In this document: positions 15,084 to 25,346 of the stretch, one piece after another
Layout: each line of letters opens with the position of its first letter
Numbering within the stretch: the first letter of the stretch is position 1
Origin: Bolinopsis microptera
Lineage: Eukaryota > Ctenophora > Tentaculata > Lobata > Bolinopsidae
Reading direction: 5' to 3'
DNA: 64,000 bases
Assembly: GCF_026151205.1 (NCBI RefSeq)
Contig: NC_087076.1
Location: 14,431,675 to 14,495,674 of the forward strand
Made by a program: the position numbers and the translations under genes
Notes under the pieces: model-generated
What the model saw: only the letters and a program-made list of their open reading frames with translations
Told to the model about the DNA's origin: nothing
The model's database searches: none

Positions 15084-16825
15084 ATCGGTAAGATATCACC
15101 CCTACTACCCCTACTTAGGGCACTCCTATAGTCACCATTTCCACCTTTAAATCTTTCCGTGGACTGACTTCCACCACGTTGTACAATACATCGTTTTATA
15201 CTCATGCAAAATATTTTCAGGCCTTCTCTTCCGAGATGTACAACATCATTGACCAATGGTGTGCCATCACGTGAGAATCGACCATACTTAGAAGGCATGC
15301 ATCCGTTAACAGAACCTAGTACAGAGTTATCTATAATAAACATGTTTTTCCTATTATAAACCATGTCGACAATTAAACTGTTTAGCTCCCCTATACGTGA
15401 GTTAACAAACTGTGATTTAGTGGGCAAGAGTAGACTAATATGAACTTTACTATTAGGATAAAATTGCTGAATTTCACTACATTTCTTCTTAAGCTTAGCA
15501 ATAAGTGTTCTAGTAGATGGTCTGTTGGAATCATCCCGAATATCATTGATTCCCGTGTGTATAACAATGTTCCGATAAGGGCCTATGTCTTTCGGAGCAG
15601 GAATATCGTCAATTTTAGCAGCCCACATTCGCTTACCAGGAACCCATTTTCCGAGAGTTCCAACATCTTTACCAAATTTAATGTATTTAGTGTTTGAGTC
15701 CCCAATTAAAACTGTGCTATTTTTGTAGTAAGGCGCAATATGCCTAAAGGTAAAGCTGTACCTCACAGAATTTTTCTCATCAGATTCTTCTTCATCTTCT
15801 TCATTAGTGAGAGGTTCAATACCATGATTCCAGATTTCCTGGGACAACCTGGACATCACGTACACACTTCCATCTTTGAGCTTTAAGGACTTTTCAGTCG
15901 ACTTATGAGTGAACTTTATTGTGCGTTCTTCACCAAGAGACACAGTGACTATTATTGATTCAGGGTCAATAAGTACCTCATTGTCACAGTGCTGAGGGAT
16001 ATGGCTACTGTTGCCTGTATATCTTGTTACAAGGCAAGAGTTCAGCCAGCTCTTCCTATTGGGGAGAGAGGGGCGCACACAGTCCAAAAGATCTTGTATC
16101 TCTACTGGAGTTTCCTTTGCCTGATGATATGCTCCTGTATACCAGTATCCATGTTCACCAAAGTAGATGACATCCCTGCTGCCACCAACCGAAGAAAAAT
16201 CTGCACTACTGTCCTCCAGCAGCTTTATAAGTTTGCTGTGAAGCTCAACAGGCACTATATCTTCCTGATAAGTTATATAAGGGTCACATGCAGGGTCTAT
16301 AGAAATTTGAGATGGAGCAAAGTGAGGGGAAGTAGTGTTAGGGGTCATAACGATAGAGTCGTTGTTGGGTAGTTCACCTTCATCAAATTTCTGTGTGGAC
16401 GTTGAGGGACAAACATGATCATTGATCTTTTCCAATTGCACTTTGATCTGGGTCATCAGGTTATCAACATGATCGAAAGTACTGCTGTTGGTCGGGGGTT
16501 GCTCTGTAATAGGAATACTTTTGAGAGAGTCCTTCAGGTCATCAATCTCCTGTTTGAGAGAATAACTGGTTGTCTCAAGAGCTGAGCCACTCTCCTTTAC
16601 TTTCGTAAGTACATCCTTGATAACAGCTATGTCTTCAGTGATGTCTTCAATTCCAGTTACTAATCGTTCTGTTTTTTTGGAGTGATCTTTGTAACTGTCC
16701 TCCTTGAGTATGAGGTGTTTGATATGCTCGTTGAAGAACTCTATGGTTGTTGTACTATCTCTGAGGTCCTCATTACATTTGGATATCTTAGCAATGTTGC
16801 TAAAGAATTCTGTTAAGGCTTTGGA
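15080..16825 (-). CDS. LINE ORF1: coiled coil + AlkB dioxygenase + SGNH hydrolase
   Basis: Open for 581 codons. The first ATG is at 16456, but the frame is open to 16825 with coiled-coil-like sequence, so the true start was lost by truncation. Counting from the ATG, residues about 55-240 form an AlkB-type 2-oxoglutarate/Fe(II) dioxygenase. It has the metal triad H156-x-D158 (PQHCDNE) and H211 (IWNHGI), and the oxoglutarate-binding R232-x5-R238 (RYSFTFR). Residues about 248-430 look like an SGNH/GDSL hydrolase: GDSN (252-255), GIND (302-305) and a late D-x-x-H (DVVHLG). The stop codon overlaps the ORF2 start in ATGA (15083-15080), implying coupled translation. Esterase domains are known in CR1-type ORF1 proteins. 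The AlkB module is the unusual part, and its role here is inferred, not shown. Confidence 0.85.
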   Translation of the reverse strand, partial: SKALTEFFSNIAKISKCNEDLRDSTTTIEFFNEHIKHLILKEDSYKDHSKKTERLVTGIEDITEDIAVIKDVLTKVKESGSALETTSYSLKQEIDDLKDSLKSIPITEQPPTNSSTFDHVDNLMTQIKVQLEKINDHVCPSTSTQKFDEGELPNNDSIVMTPNTTSPHFAPSQISIDPACDPYITYQEDIVPVELHSKLIKLLEDSSADFSSVGGSRDVIYFGEHGYWYTGAYHQAKETPVEIQDLLDCVRPSLPNRKSWLNSCLVTRYTGNSSHIPQHCDNEVLIDPESIIVTVSLGEERTIKFTHKSTEKSLKLKDGSVYVMSRLSQEIWNHGIEPLTNEEDEEESDEKNSVRYSFTFRHIAPYYKNSTVLIGDSNTKYIKFGKDVGTLGKWVPGKRMWAAKIDDIPAPKDIGPYRNIVIHTGINDIRDDSNRPSTRTLIAKLKKKCSEIQQFYPNSKVHISLLLPTKSQFVNSRIGELNSLIVDMVYNRKNMFIIDNSVLGSVNGCMPSKYGRFSRDGTPLVNDVVHLGREGLKIFCMSIKRCIVQRGGSQSTERFKGGNGDYRSALSRGSRGDILPI

Positions 16826-16828
16826 CTA

Positions 16829-16915
16829 GCCCGGCGCGCGCTATTTTGTAGCACTTGACTCGAGAAGAAAGCGCGGCGCGCGCTACTTCGAAGAAATTTA
16901 GACGAGTAACATCCG
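16829..16915 (+). repeat. Repeat family E, copy 2
   Basis: CCCGGCGCGCGCTA through AGACGAGTAACATCCGTCAA, matching 3222-3330 with one internal deletion. It abuts the truncated 5' end of the LINE. Confidence 0.6.
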
Positions 16916-17015
16916 TCAATTCCAGCTTTACTAGCGGGACAAAGACAAAAGATGATAATGCGCGCCTTAAAGGTTAAAGTTACGACGTCATCCATGTCCA
17001 TGGTTAACGCATAAC

Positions 17016-17108
17016 TTAACGGGTGATACTCGTAAAATATCTGTTCCATATATTGGACCGTCGACGAGTCCAACTCGGCGCGCGTCCTGGTAGGTTGTAA
17101 ACCTACAA
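17016..17108 (-). mobile_element. MITE family B, copy 2
   Basis: A 93-bp copy from TTAACGGGTGATACTCG to AAACCTACAA, with the perfect 8-bp duplication cgcataac at 17008-17015 and 17109-17116. A partial additional fragment (GAGTGATATTTGTAAAAAC) follows directly. Confidence 0.8.
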
Positions 17109-17452
17109 CGCATAACGAGTGATATTTGTAAAAACAAAATATCTGTTCGGAGACGTCTTGGAATTAAGGCCAGAGGGGGGATGGAACTTTTATAGTTTTC
17201 ACATATTTGATAATAACTGCTGAAGACGAACAAGAAGAAAAAAACCGGATCAAAATCTGACCTTGCGCTACTGGGATATCGCGCGCTAAATTTTGAAGTT
17301 TACCTGTAATTACATGTTAAACTGGATCTTTAAACGGCTGTAACTTTTTTGACCATTCGATTCCTTAGTTGAGAAAACCGTCCACTCCCTGATCTTGAGG
17401 TTTGGTACAGTGGTTCCTTGGACATTTATCCTCATTTATTATGCAGCACATT

Positions 17453-17556
17453 TTTTTTATTTGACTCGGTTATTGAATTAAGAGGTTAACCATGTCAAAA
17501 ATTCGGAAAATTTAGCTGGTTAACCTCATAATTCGAGAAACGAGTCAAATAAAAAA
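17453..17556. repeat. Inverted repeat, 40-bp arms
   Basis: Arms 17453-17492 and 17517-17556 are complementary at 36 of 40 positions around a 24-bp loop. Each arm ends in GAGGTTAACCA at the loop side. It could be a small foldback element or the first unit of the GGTTAACC array that follows. Confidence 0.75.
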
Positions 17557-18474
17557 GCCACAAAATTGTGTTTTGAGATAGATGCAATTTAGTGTTTTCA
17601 AAATTTTGAATATTCACTTGAATGTATCACAGTTCGTTAGTTAGGACTTTTTATACACCTAATAACGTTTGCTTTAACGGGTGATACTCGTAAAATATCT
17701 GTTCCATATATTGGACATTTGGACCGTCGACGAGTCCAACTCGGCGCGCGTCCTGGTAGGTTGTAAACCTACAACGTTTGCTTGATCAGACCTGGCCATC
17801 CCCTAAATGATTTTAGCCACTTTCAGTAGTATACCATATAACACTGAGTAGAGATTGGTTTATCAATATGTTTTTATATATGTAGTAAAACATTTACACA
17901 GTGTAACGATTAGGTTTTGGAGGTTAACATGTAATCGACTGGTCAGATATTCAAAAAATAAGAGGTTAACCTCATTTTTTAGCCATTTACGGGTAAAATC
18001 TTCTACTAAAATATGGTCAGTTCAAATCACCTTTTTCACATGATTATAGTTGTAGCATGTAGGCATTGTGATACCAATAGATACCTCACTGCGATATTGT
18101 GGTACATTACATAAGTAAGAATCGTATGTATATTCCCTACGGTGCAAAAATGCGATGGTTAACCTCATTTTTTTCATTTTCCCAAGATAAAAGAAAGTCG
18201 ATCAACACGTCATCTATTTTGAAATGTGTATACCGTAAACTTACAATGAAAATAATAACTCTATCATTTGATTTATTCTCGCTATATCTAAAAAAAGAGG
18301 TTAACCTCATTTAATCACTTTTGGATATTACTTTTTCTGATAATTATGAACCTAAAATTTAGAGTTTACATTTGCTGACCGAAATAACAAAAAGTTATGG
18401 AGTGTAATAAAATATTAACCTCAATTTTATTACCCTCAATGTTGTATAGTCAATTTTGTGAAAATCGGTTAACC
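17484..18474. repeat. GGTTAACC(TCA) array
   Basis: Perfect GGTTAACC palindromes at 17484, 17518, 17964, 18157, 18299 and 18467, plus near-matches at 17922 and 18414. Most are followed by TCATTTTTT- or TCAATT-type sequence. Later spacings are about 140-190 bp, suggesting a decayed tandem array interrupted by MITE B copy 3. Confidence 0.6.
17674..17774 (-). mobile_element. MITE family B, copy 3
   Basis: A 101-bp copy with target-site duplication cgtttgct (17666-17673 and 17775-17782). It has a 9-bp internal insertion relative to copy 2. Confidence 0.8.
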
Positions 18475-18609
18475 TCAATTATAAAAGAAAGTTAAGCAGC
18501 TACATATATGTGAATAGCGGCAATGTTTTTGTCATCAAAAATTAAATTGATTTAGAAAATAATATTTTGGTCGAATTTTTTGACCCCTTACCCCCCCCCC
18601 CCTCTGGCC

Positions 18610-18699
18610 TTAACGGGTGATACTCGTAAAATATATTAGGACCGTCGACGAGTCCAACTGCCAACTCGGCGCGCGTCCTGGTAGGTTGTAAACCTACAA
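18610..18699 (-). mobile_element. MITE family B, copy 4
   Basis: Same ends and core as copies 2 and 3, with an internal deletion and a short duplicated CCAACT. No clear flanking duplication. A C12 homopolymer lies just before it. Confidence 0.7.
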
Positions 18700-19832
18700 T
18701 CTTGGAACAATATTTTATTTTTACAAGTATCACCGAACCATTGACCATGGACTTGATACATGTCTAACTCGGGCGCGTTTTTGTACGTAATTAACGGTAA
18801 CCTACTAGTCCATTGTTCGCTTCTCTCAGCGAGATCAGAAGTAATACAATGGTGAAACGAGCGTGAACAGTAATTAGTGTCAATATCAAGTGTAACTGTA
18901 AGATCACTCCCAGATCACTTTTCATTCGAACTTTGTTACAAGATCCCAAAGCTAGTTCATAAATGAAACCAACTGGAATAGACGTATTTTTGAACGCTGG
19001 AGTTAGGGGTCAGGTAGTTCACATATTACGTTATCACTTTTTGGCCCCCTAATAATGAGTAATCATTTTTACACATAGCTGTTTTCAAATTACACTAGCG
19101 TTATCTTTTGAAACCCCATCTACTCGGCTGATAACGTAATGTATTGTATATGTGAACGACCCCTTAATATAACAATAACAGTCACAAGTCAATGCACTTT
19201 CATCTGGATCCAGAACAAGAATGCAGAAGCACGTTTTCGATACCGTATTTTGAACAATTTGCACTATGCATGGAGTTTATATAGTTAGACGTTGACGTAC
19301 AATTAGAAAGAAAACTTTACTCTTGAGGTTATTCCAGCATATCGAATTGTTGTATAAATGATTACAAGGACATGATAACTATTACAAAAGATAGTGTAAT
19401 TAACTTACTTTTTACAAATAAACAAATTTACTAAATCAGTAACTCAAATCTGGAAAATTCTTGCGTGAGTTTTATGAACGGTGCTAAACAAGTTTTGAAC
19501 TTTTTTAATCAGAAACAAAGTAATGATATGAGCTGAGATAAAACATTATTTTATATTTTATTACCACCATTTCCCCTTCGGATCCACGAACTGTAACTGT
19601 ATCTATAACAGAAAAGGCGAAATATCTATCAATAATTTAAACCACGAACAAGTTAAAATGGTCACTGATTTAGCCTCAACTCACCAACATTGTGGACAGT
19701 GGAGTACGGTCACATTAAATGACATTTTCATACTCCTCATATTCTGATATAAACTGCCTCGCTCAAACAAAATCACTATGTTTGTTAAAACTAGATAGCA
19801 GATAGCAACTTTAGCCTAGAAAGAACAGTCAT
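18700..19832. other. Intergenic, no gene seen
   Basis: Downstream flank of the SLP-2 gene. No exon or RNA gene recognised. Confidence 0.5.
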
Positions 19833-22362
19833 TCAGTGTCCCATGAACTGCTTGGGAAATCCCTTAGAGGAGCCAAAAGCAGTTTGAGAATCTCTGAGAA
19901 GCTCAATGCCATCAGGTGATCGGGGACTTGATTTAGTGGTCGACTTAGCGCTTGTGTTTGGAGCTTGTGTTTCTGGTGCTGCTGAAGGTTCAGCAGTGGA
20001 AGGGATAGATGGGGTACTATTTGAGGTTCCAAGTCTATCGTACACAGTCAGAGCCTGCGAAACAGAGGTCATGGTTAAATTTCAGTTGTTGAAATTACTT
20101 AATACTAATTGTAGCGAAAGGGAAGCTCGCAAACAGTCAACATAAGACAGAAACTTGCTCAGTTAATTACCTGAGCGACCATAGAGGCGGGATTGTTAAC
20201 GTCAGCAGGGAGTAAGAGAGTCGTGCTTTCTTGCGCTAACTCTTTGAACGCTGTCATGTACTGTTCAGCTATAGCGAAGCCTGCAGCTTTTTCTCCGTTC
20301 TAGGATAGTATGATCATTGTACAGTGTTATGTAGAACTTCATTTATTGTAGCTGTTCAACTTATTGAAATCTCTTGGGGCTCAAATTAGGCCCAATTTAG
20401 CCAAAATACCCTGAACATTCTCAAAACCCAGGTTTATGGTGCTCTACTTGTAGCTAGTGGTCTCCTGAACTCGTTTTAAGAAATTTCATCAAGATTGGAC
20501 AAAAAATGACTGAGTTATGAACCAAAAAACATATGCCCATATTTGGGCATTTTTGATTTAGGCCTCCAAAAAAATTTGGCGGCCAAGTTCCAAAATTTGC
20601 CTGGCAAAATTCAGAATTTGACCGCCAAATTTTTTTGGAGGCCTTAATCAAAAATCAGCTTCCTAGAAGAAGGTGGAAATGCGATTTAGAGTCGATTCCG
20701 AAAATTTCAGGGTATTTGGATAAATTGGGCCTAATTTGGACCAAATATGGGCGTGGCAGCCCCGCGGGCACCGTTTGGCGGTTGGGGTCCGGGACCCCCT
20801 CAAAAGTTCGGTCACTGGTCCTAGTTTGTTGGTCAACTGCTATCTCGAAATCAAGTTTCACAATAAAATACCCATTGCCCCCCCCCCTCCCCCCCCCCCC
20901 TTAAGTTAATTAAGCTATTACTCGAAGCGGCTTTCACATTCTAGAAATCGCTTGCACAAATTGTTATTTCTTTTAAACCGACGGTACCCTCGCGAACACT
21001 ACAAGTAGATAACTTACATTAGCGGTTATAGCCTCTGCTATTTTCTCGATGGCGGCTGCTCTTGCTTCAGCTTGTAATCTCATCGACTCAGCTTCTCCGA
21101 GGGCGTGGTTAATTTTCTCCGATCGCAGAGCCTCAGATTGAAGGATAACACTCTGCTTTTCTGACGAAAATTTAAATGTGATTTATTTTAAACACGCTAA
21201 AATAAGATTACCCAGAACACATATCTTCTACAAATATGAAATTTAGTCGTACAAAAATCTCACCTCCTTCGGCGATGTTAATTGTGGACGTCTTCTCTCC
21301 CTCACTTTCCAGAATATGTGCCCTTTTCTTCCTCTCAGCCTCGACCTGCATCTGCATGGCATGTTTCACTGACTCCGGGATTTCTATATTCTTAATTTCG
21401 TATCTTAAACACAGGACACCCCATGACTCGGCTGCGTCGTTTATAGCAGCTAAGGGAAAAGAAATAGTAGTACTGTGAAACATCACTATTCGCCCTTATA
21501 ATACAGTAATATCCCAATGTGTTGTGACATCACCCCTCCAACCCACCACTTGAAGGTTAATGTTACACCTATTGGACACCAGGACTGGATAATTTAAAAA
21601 CTTCGAAATTGATTACGTGTACACAATTCTATTTGGACTAACCCACAATTTGAAGGTTGAGAGTCTCCCTTTCTTGGAAGATCTTGTCGAGAGTTAGTTT
21701 ACCAATTTCAGATCTCATCGTGGTCTGAGCCAGCTGACTTACAGCGTAAATGTAGTCCTCGATACCATATGATGCTTGGTAAGCGTCAATAACCTTCATG
21801 TACAGAACTCCGTCAATAGATAAAGTGACGTTGTCGGAAGTAATACCACTTTGGGAGGGAACGTCCATAGCCATTTCCTTTAAACTTTGGTGGTATGCTA
21901 TTTGTTCGAGGACTGGTAAAACAATTTGTATGCCAGCTTCTGCCATCCGGTGAAATTTACCGAACCGTTCAATAACCCATACTTCTTGCTGGGGCACGAA
22001 ATTCACAACCTGAGATAAACAAGAAACTTGTGAATGAAAGAGGTTGTTACAGACGAAAATTAGGAGCCGATTCAACAGAGCTTATACAATGAAGCGTTAA
22101 AAATGCACACCAGAGCTAATTGTATTCGTATCATACGTAAACGTATTCGAAAATTAATTGTCACTCTAAGTTTGCACATCTTTTAACTTTAAATCTTGGC
22201 TTTGCATTAAAAATCTGGGATTAAACAATAAATTGTTTAAGCAAATAGCTTTTAGCGATAACTCACCATATTGAAGGTTGATGAATGTCGGACTTGGGCA
22301 GCAGACAATCCGTGACGAGTACATTTTACGGCGTGTCTTCCTAACCGCGCAGCATGATTCAT
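19833..22362 (-). CDS. STOML2: Stomatin-like protein 2, mitochondrial
   Basis: Inner-mitochondrial-membrane scaffold of the SPFH family; known members bind cardiolipin and prohibitins and organise respiratory complexes and proteases. Six exons on the minus strand: 22362-22267, 22009-21643, 21449-21264, 21160-21018, 20299-20171 and 20054-19833. Every junction is GT-AG and phase-consistent, giving 380 aa (family about 350-360). Exon 1 is Arg/His-rich with no acidic residues, as expected of a mitochondrial presequence. Exon 2 carries the SPFH start (VPQQEVWVIERFGKFHRM) and the SLKEM..DVP..S..T.DNVTL.IDGVLY signature. Exons 3-4 encode the Ala/Glu-rich coiled coil. Exon 5 encodes AEQYMTAFKELA...TLLLP. 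The C-terminal exon is Ser/Pro/Thr-rich and divergent. Intron 4 contains a long perfect-type hairpin. Confidence 0.95.
20550..20654. repeat. Intronic inverted repeat, 33-bp arms
   Basis: Arms 20550-20582 and 20622-20654 match as reverse complements at 32 of 33 positions, with a 39-bp loop that itself repeats parts of the arm (AAAATTTGCC, AATTTGACCG). Lies in intron 4 of the SLP-2 gene; a poly-C/CT tract follows at 20877-20901. Confidence 0.85.
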
Positions 22363-22772
22363 TTCGACCTATCAATAAAATGTGATAATCGCCAAATTGG
22401 TTATTACATATTTCCAGTGAAGGACGATTAATAAAAGCTGCATTGAACTTCAAATAAAACCAACAAATGATACGACCGACTTTACAATCAGAGTAAAATA
22501 TAATAATAATTAACAATCTTTCAATATTATGTTACACAAATGATAAAATATGAATATAATGAATTTAGGAGAAAAATGGGCGAGTCCCGATAAATGCAAA
22601 GCGGTTGGATAATTTACAAAACTTCTGATATCATACACAATGTACAGAACTGATCAGAAATCATAACTTGGAAACTTCCACAGTTCTGAAGTTAACAGAA
22701 ACTTTAAACAAATAATTTATTGCAGCTAGTGCAATTGACCTTTTAAACTGATAACAAAACAGCAAAGTCCTC

Positions 22773-23320
22773 TCATTTACTTTTTCCGTTCCGCTTTGAT
22801 CTCTTATCGTTGTCAGGTCCGTTAGAGGGAACGAACACGTTGTAAGGGGAGTCAGGTTTTCTGATAACAAGTTTTACTCCTCCCCTAACTATGCAGTTAT
22901 CACAGGCCCACTCAGCGTCTACCTGCAACCATTGGAAAGTTAGGTTTATTCTTGCTAGTGAAGGTTAGGTGGAACTAATATCGACTGTACATATTGTTAT
23001 CATCTATCTGACTTATGGTTTCCAAAATCCCGGTGAACGTGGCAGTAAGAAATCAATCATTTTCAAAGACACTGAAATGCTAGATTAGCGCTGAATTTTG
23101 GTGTATCTAAAAGTAAGTATAGACAAGATTTTACCGGTCAGTTTTACTAAATCACAATAATGACCTCGGTTGTAAGGAGTTTGTAAGCATCAGTAGTCAT
23201 GCCAGTACAAGTTCTGTGGTACCACAAGTCGCACCCACTCTCGCAGAAAATACCATCGTCATTGTCTCCTACCTCTTCATCGCAAATACCACACGGATAG
23301 TCTGAGCTGGACTTTCGGTT
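22773..23320 (-). CDS. PYGO: Pygopus-like PHD finger, last two exons
   Basis: Two phase-0 exons on the minus strand, 23320-23165 and 22922-22773. They join as ...LLTTE|VDAEWACDNC.... Together they make a complete C4HC3 PHD finger (PCGIC..EV.DNDDGIFCESGCDLWYHRTCTGM, then EWACDNC), followed by a basic 30-residue tail and TGA. In known Pygopus proteins this finger reads histone H3 K4 methylation and binds BCL9/Legless in Wnt/beta-catenin transcription. The spacing and the ESGC..W(F/Y)HR.CTG...YxLL(T) wording are typical of that family. The intron donor (GTCATT) is weak. Upstream exons with the N-terminal homology domain were not found in the window up to eS17, so the gene is incomplete here. Confidence 0.75.
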
Positions 23321-23599
23321 CTGAAGTGGAATTTGTTGTAAAATTAATGTAAATAACGTAGTGGTAAACTCCATGCATAATTCGCACAGGTAACGATAAA
23401 GAAATTTGACCCAAAGAACAAGAGGACCGGACCGGTGAATCTCTTTGCCTTCCTGTACCAACGATATATCATTTCGTGAGAATTTCAATAATCCAGCAAT
23501 TTTGGACATGGTCTTCTTGCAGGCTATATTTGTAATTTTTGTGACAATTATTGTATTGATGTAGATTGAAAGCGAATTTGAGAATCTCAAGAGAAGCGA

Positions 23600-24487
23600 G
23601 CTCGCTTATCAAATTCGCTTCTCTCGCGAGCTAGGAAGGATTTTTCGCGCGCTCGCAGAAACGCGCGCAAAATTTTGGCCTAAATGATATTTGGAAACGC
23701 TTGATGTACGAGAATGGACAAAATTTGCTAGTACTTTGAGTTCGACCGACAGTATGACGCGAATTGTAACAGTGTACACCTGTACGGATTAGAAATATAC
23801 AAATAAAAATGCTGAACCCTGCTCTCGGGACATGGTTTGTGGTGTTTTATAGCATACAACTTCTAAGAAATACAGTAGTTCCTTTTGTCATACTGGCTAG
23901 TGCCATACATGTCGGAAAATCACATCAAATCGATCCGTATTCATACTGAAAGTTGTCTTACTAAGTTTTGGAGAACTACTAAGTTTCGTTTGGTAGCTCT
24001 AATGCAGCTAAATCCGGACTTAAAAGCAGTGTAAGACGTGATTGGAGCAGAGTAAATATAGATTTAATTCGTAGCAATGGAGGGACCAAGGAGTAAGGTT
24101 TGTACACATGTTCTGTAGCATCAATATAGGTGAGAGCTACGCTGTAGGTACAGAATTGGAAAAGTTAACGAAGGCTGTGAATTGTTCACAGTTCTGATAA
24201 TGACGAAATTAGGAAGAATTTGTAAAACTAGTGATGATGTTTATGTCGTTATTCTTAATCTAATCTTCACAATTCTGTCCATTCTTTTTCTAATGTTGGA
24301 ATTTCCTACAGGATAAGCAGTTGAATTACGGCGAATACGAGTGAAGGATTATTTACTTAGAAATGGGCAACAACTAGGGTAGAGTTCGCATTTAAACTGT
24401 ATACCTGACTTCCACGATATCTGTTTGATTCGTGGATCACACAATGCAAGGGACAGGAACCCTTGCTATGAAGTGGTCGAGTATTAC
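23600..24487. other. Non-coding, upstream of Pygopus-like exons
   Basis: May be an intron of the Pygopus-like gene. A CG-rich imperfect palindrome (gagaagcgagctcgc / gcgaattt-type) lies at about 23590-23635. No exon recognised. Confidence 0.4.
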
Positions 24488-24510
24488 AGTGGTAATATTA
24501 GTGGTATTAT

Positions 24511-25323
24511 ATCAATTCTTCCAAGACTGAATTTGTCCATTTTTATTTAGCAGATCCTAAACCCACTGTTAAACGCAAGGTGATTGTTGGAAAAGTGTAT
24601 AGAGGTGATGAAGAGTGGCGCTCTAACAAAACTTTAGGATCGTTGATGTGCACTGTTAAGGATATCAAGAATCGAATATTCCTTGGTAATGTTGCCTTTA
24701 GTAAATTTCAGAAAGTTTGGATGAAGAGCAAGATTTCAGTCCAAAGGAAGATCAAAATCTACGAGGCACAAGTAGTCTCTATTCTACTCTACAACTGCAA
24801 CTCCTGGGCTGCACCACTAGCTTCGTTGAATGAACTTGATATTGCTCATCGCAAACACCTCCGAAGAATCCTCAACATCAGATGGCCTACTGGGGTTATT
24901 TCTAATGAGGCACTCTATGCTCGTTGTTATGTCACTCCCTTGTCTGTGAGAGTCTCTAAGTTTCGATGGAGAATGTTAGGACATATCTTAAGAGGACAGG
25001 AAGACTCACCAGCATACACCTCTATGTTATTTGCTATAAATTCTGATATTTTTATGGAAGGGAGACGGGGTAGACCATGTTTAAACTTATTAGATGTTAT
25101 TAGAAAAGACTTGACTAGTAGAAATCTTGATATTAGACTTAAGAATTTGACTGATTTCGAAAACCTTAGATTTTTAGCTTTAGATAGGGATGAGTGGAAG
25201 AAGTTAGAAGATGGTTGATGTTTTTGTTTTCTTTTTTATGCGTTTTGATATCTATAAGGTGCCTAGGATGCTCTTTTAAAGAGATATTTCGTACTTTGAA
25301 AGATTTACTACTACTACTATTAT
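24511..25323 (+). mobile_element. 5'-truncated LINE fragment with 23-bp TSD
   Basis: About 813 bp bounded by near-identical direct repeats at 24488-24510 and 25324-25346 (22 of 23 bases). The interior encodes only the C-terminal part of a reverse transcriptase ORF, and the 3' tail is a TAC/TACTAC microsatellite (about 25303-25318). This is the expected product of target-primed reverse transcription that stopped early. Confidence 0.85.
24520..25218 (+). pseudogene. LINE reverse transcriptase C-terminus
   Basis: The reading frame is open from about 24520 (S-S-K-T-E-F-V-H-F) to TGA at 25218, with no genuine start. It shows the RT thumb and post-RT region of RTE/L1-like elements: SLMCTVKDIKNRI, the KISVQRKIKIYEAQVVSILLYNC stretch (SILLYNCNSW), an HRKHLRRIL motif, and a C-terminal RWRMLGHILRG. 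No stop codon interrupts it, so the insertion is fairly recent, but it lacks the catalytic domain and is dead. Confidence 0.85.
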
Positions 25324-25346
25324 AGTGGGAATATTAGTGGTATTAT

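Larger units (their letters stand above)
11250..16825 (-). mobile_element. 5'-truncated LINE with AlkB-bearing ORF1
   Basis: Non-LTR retrotransposon on the minus strand, about 5.6 kb. Order from 5' to 3': ORF1 (16825-15080), ORF2 with PHD finger, apurinic-type endonuclease and reverse transcriptase (15083-11650), and a 3' region of about 400 bp. That region has a GGTTTCAAG/CTTGAAACC hairpin (about 11350-11425) and a 17-bp tandem A/T-rich unit near 11265-11300. The 5' end stops inside ORF1 codons at 16825, where repeat E begins, so the start codon of ORF1 is missing. No clear target-site duplication was found. The domain layout resembles CR1/L2-like elements, whose ORF1 may carry an esterase. 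The 3' boundary is approximate. Confidence 0.8.
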
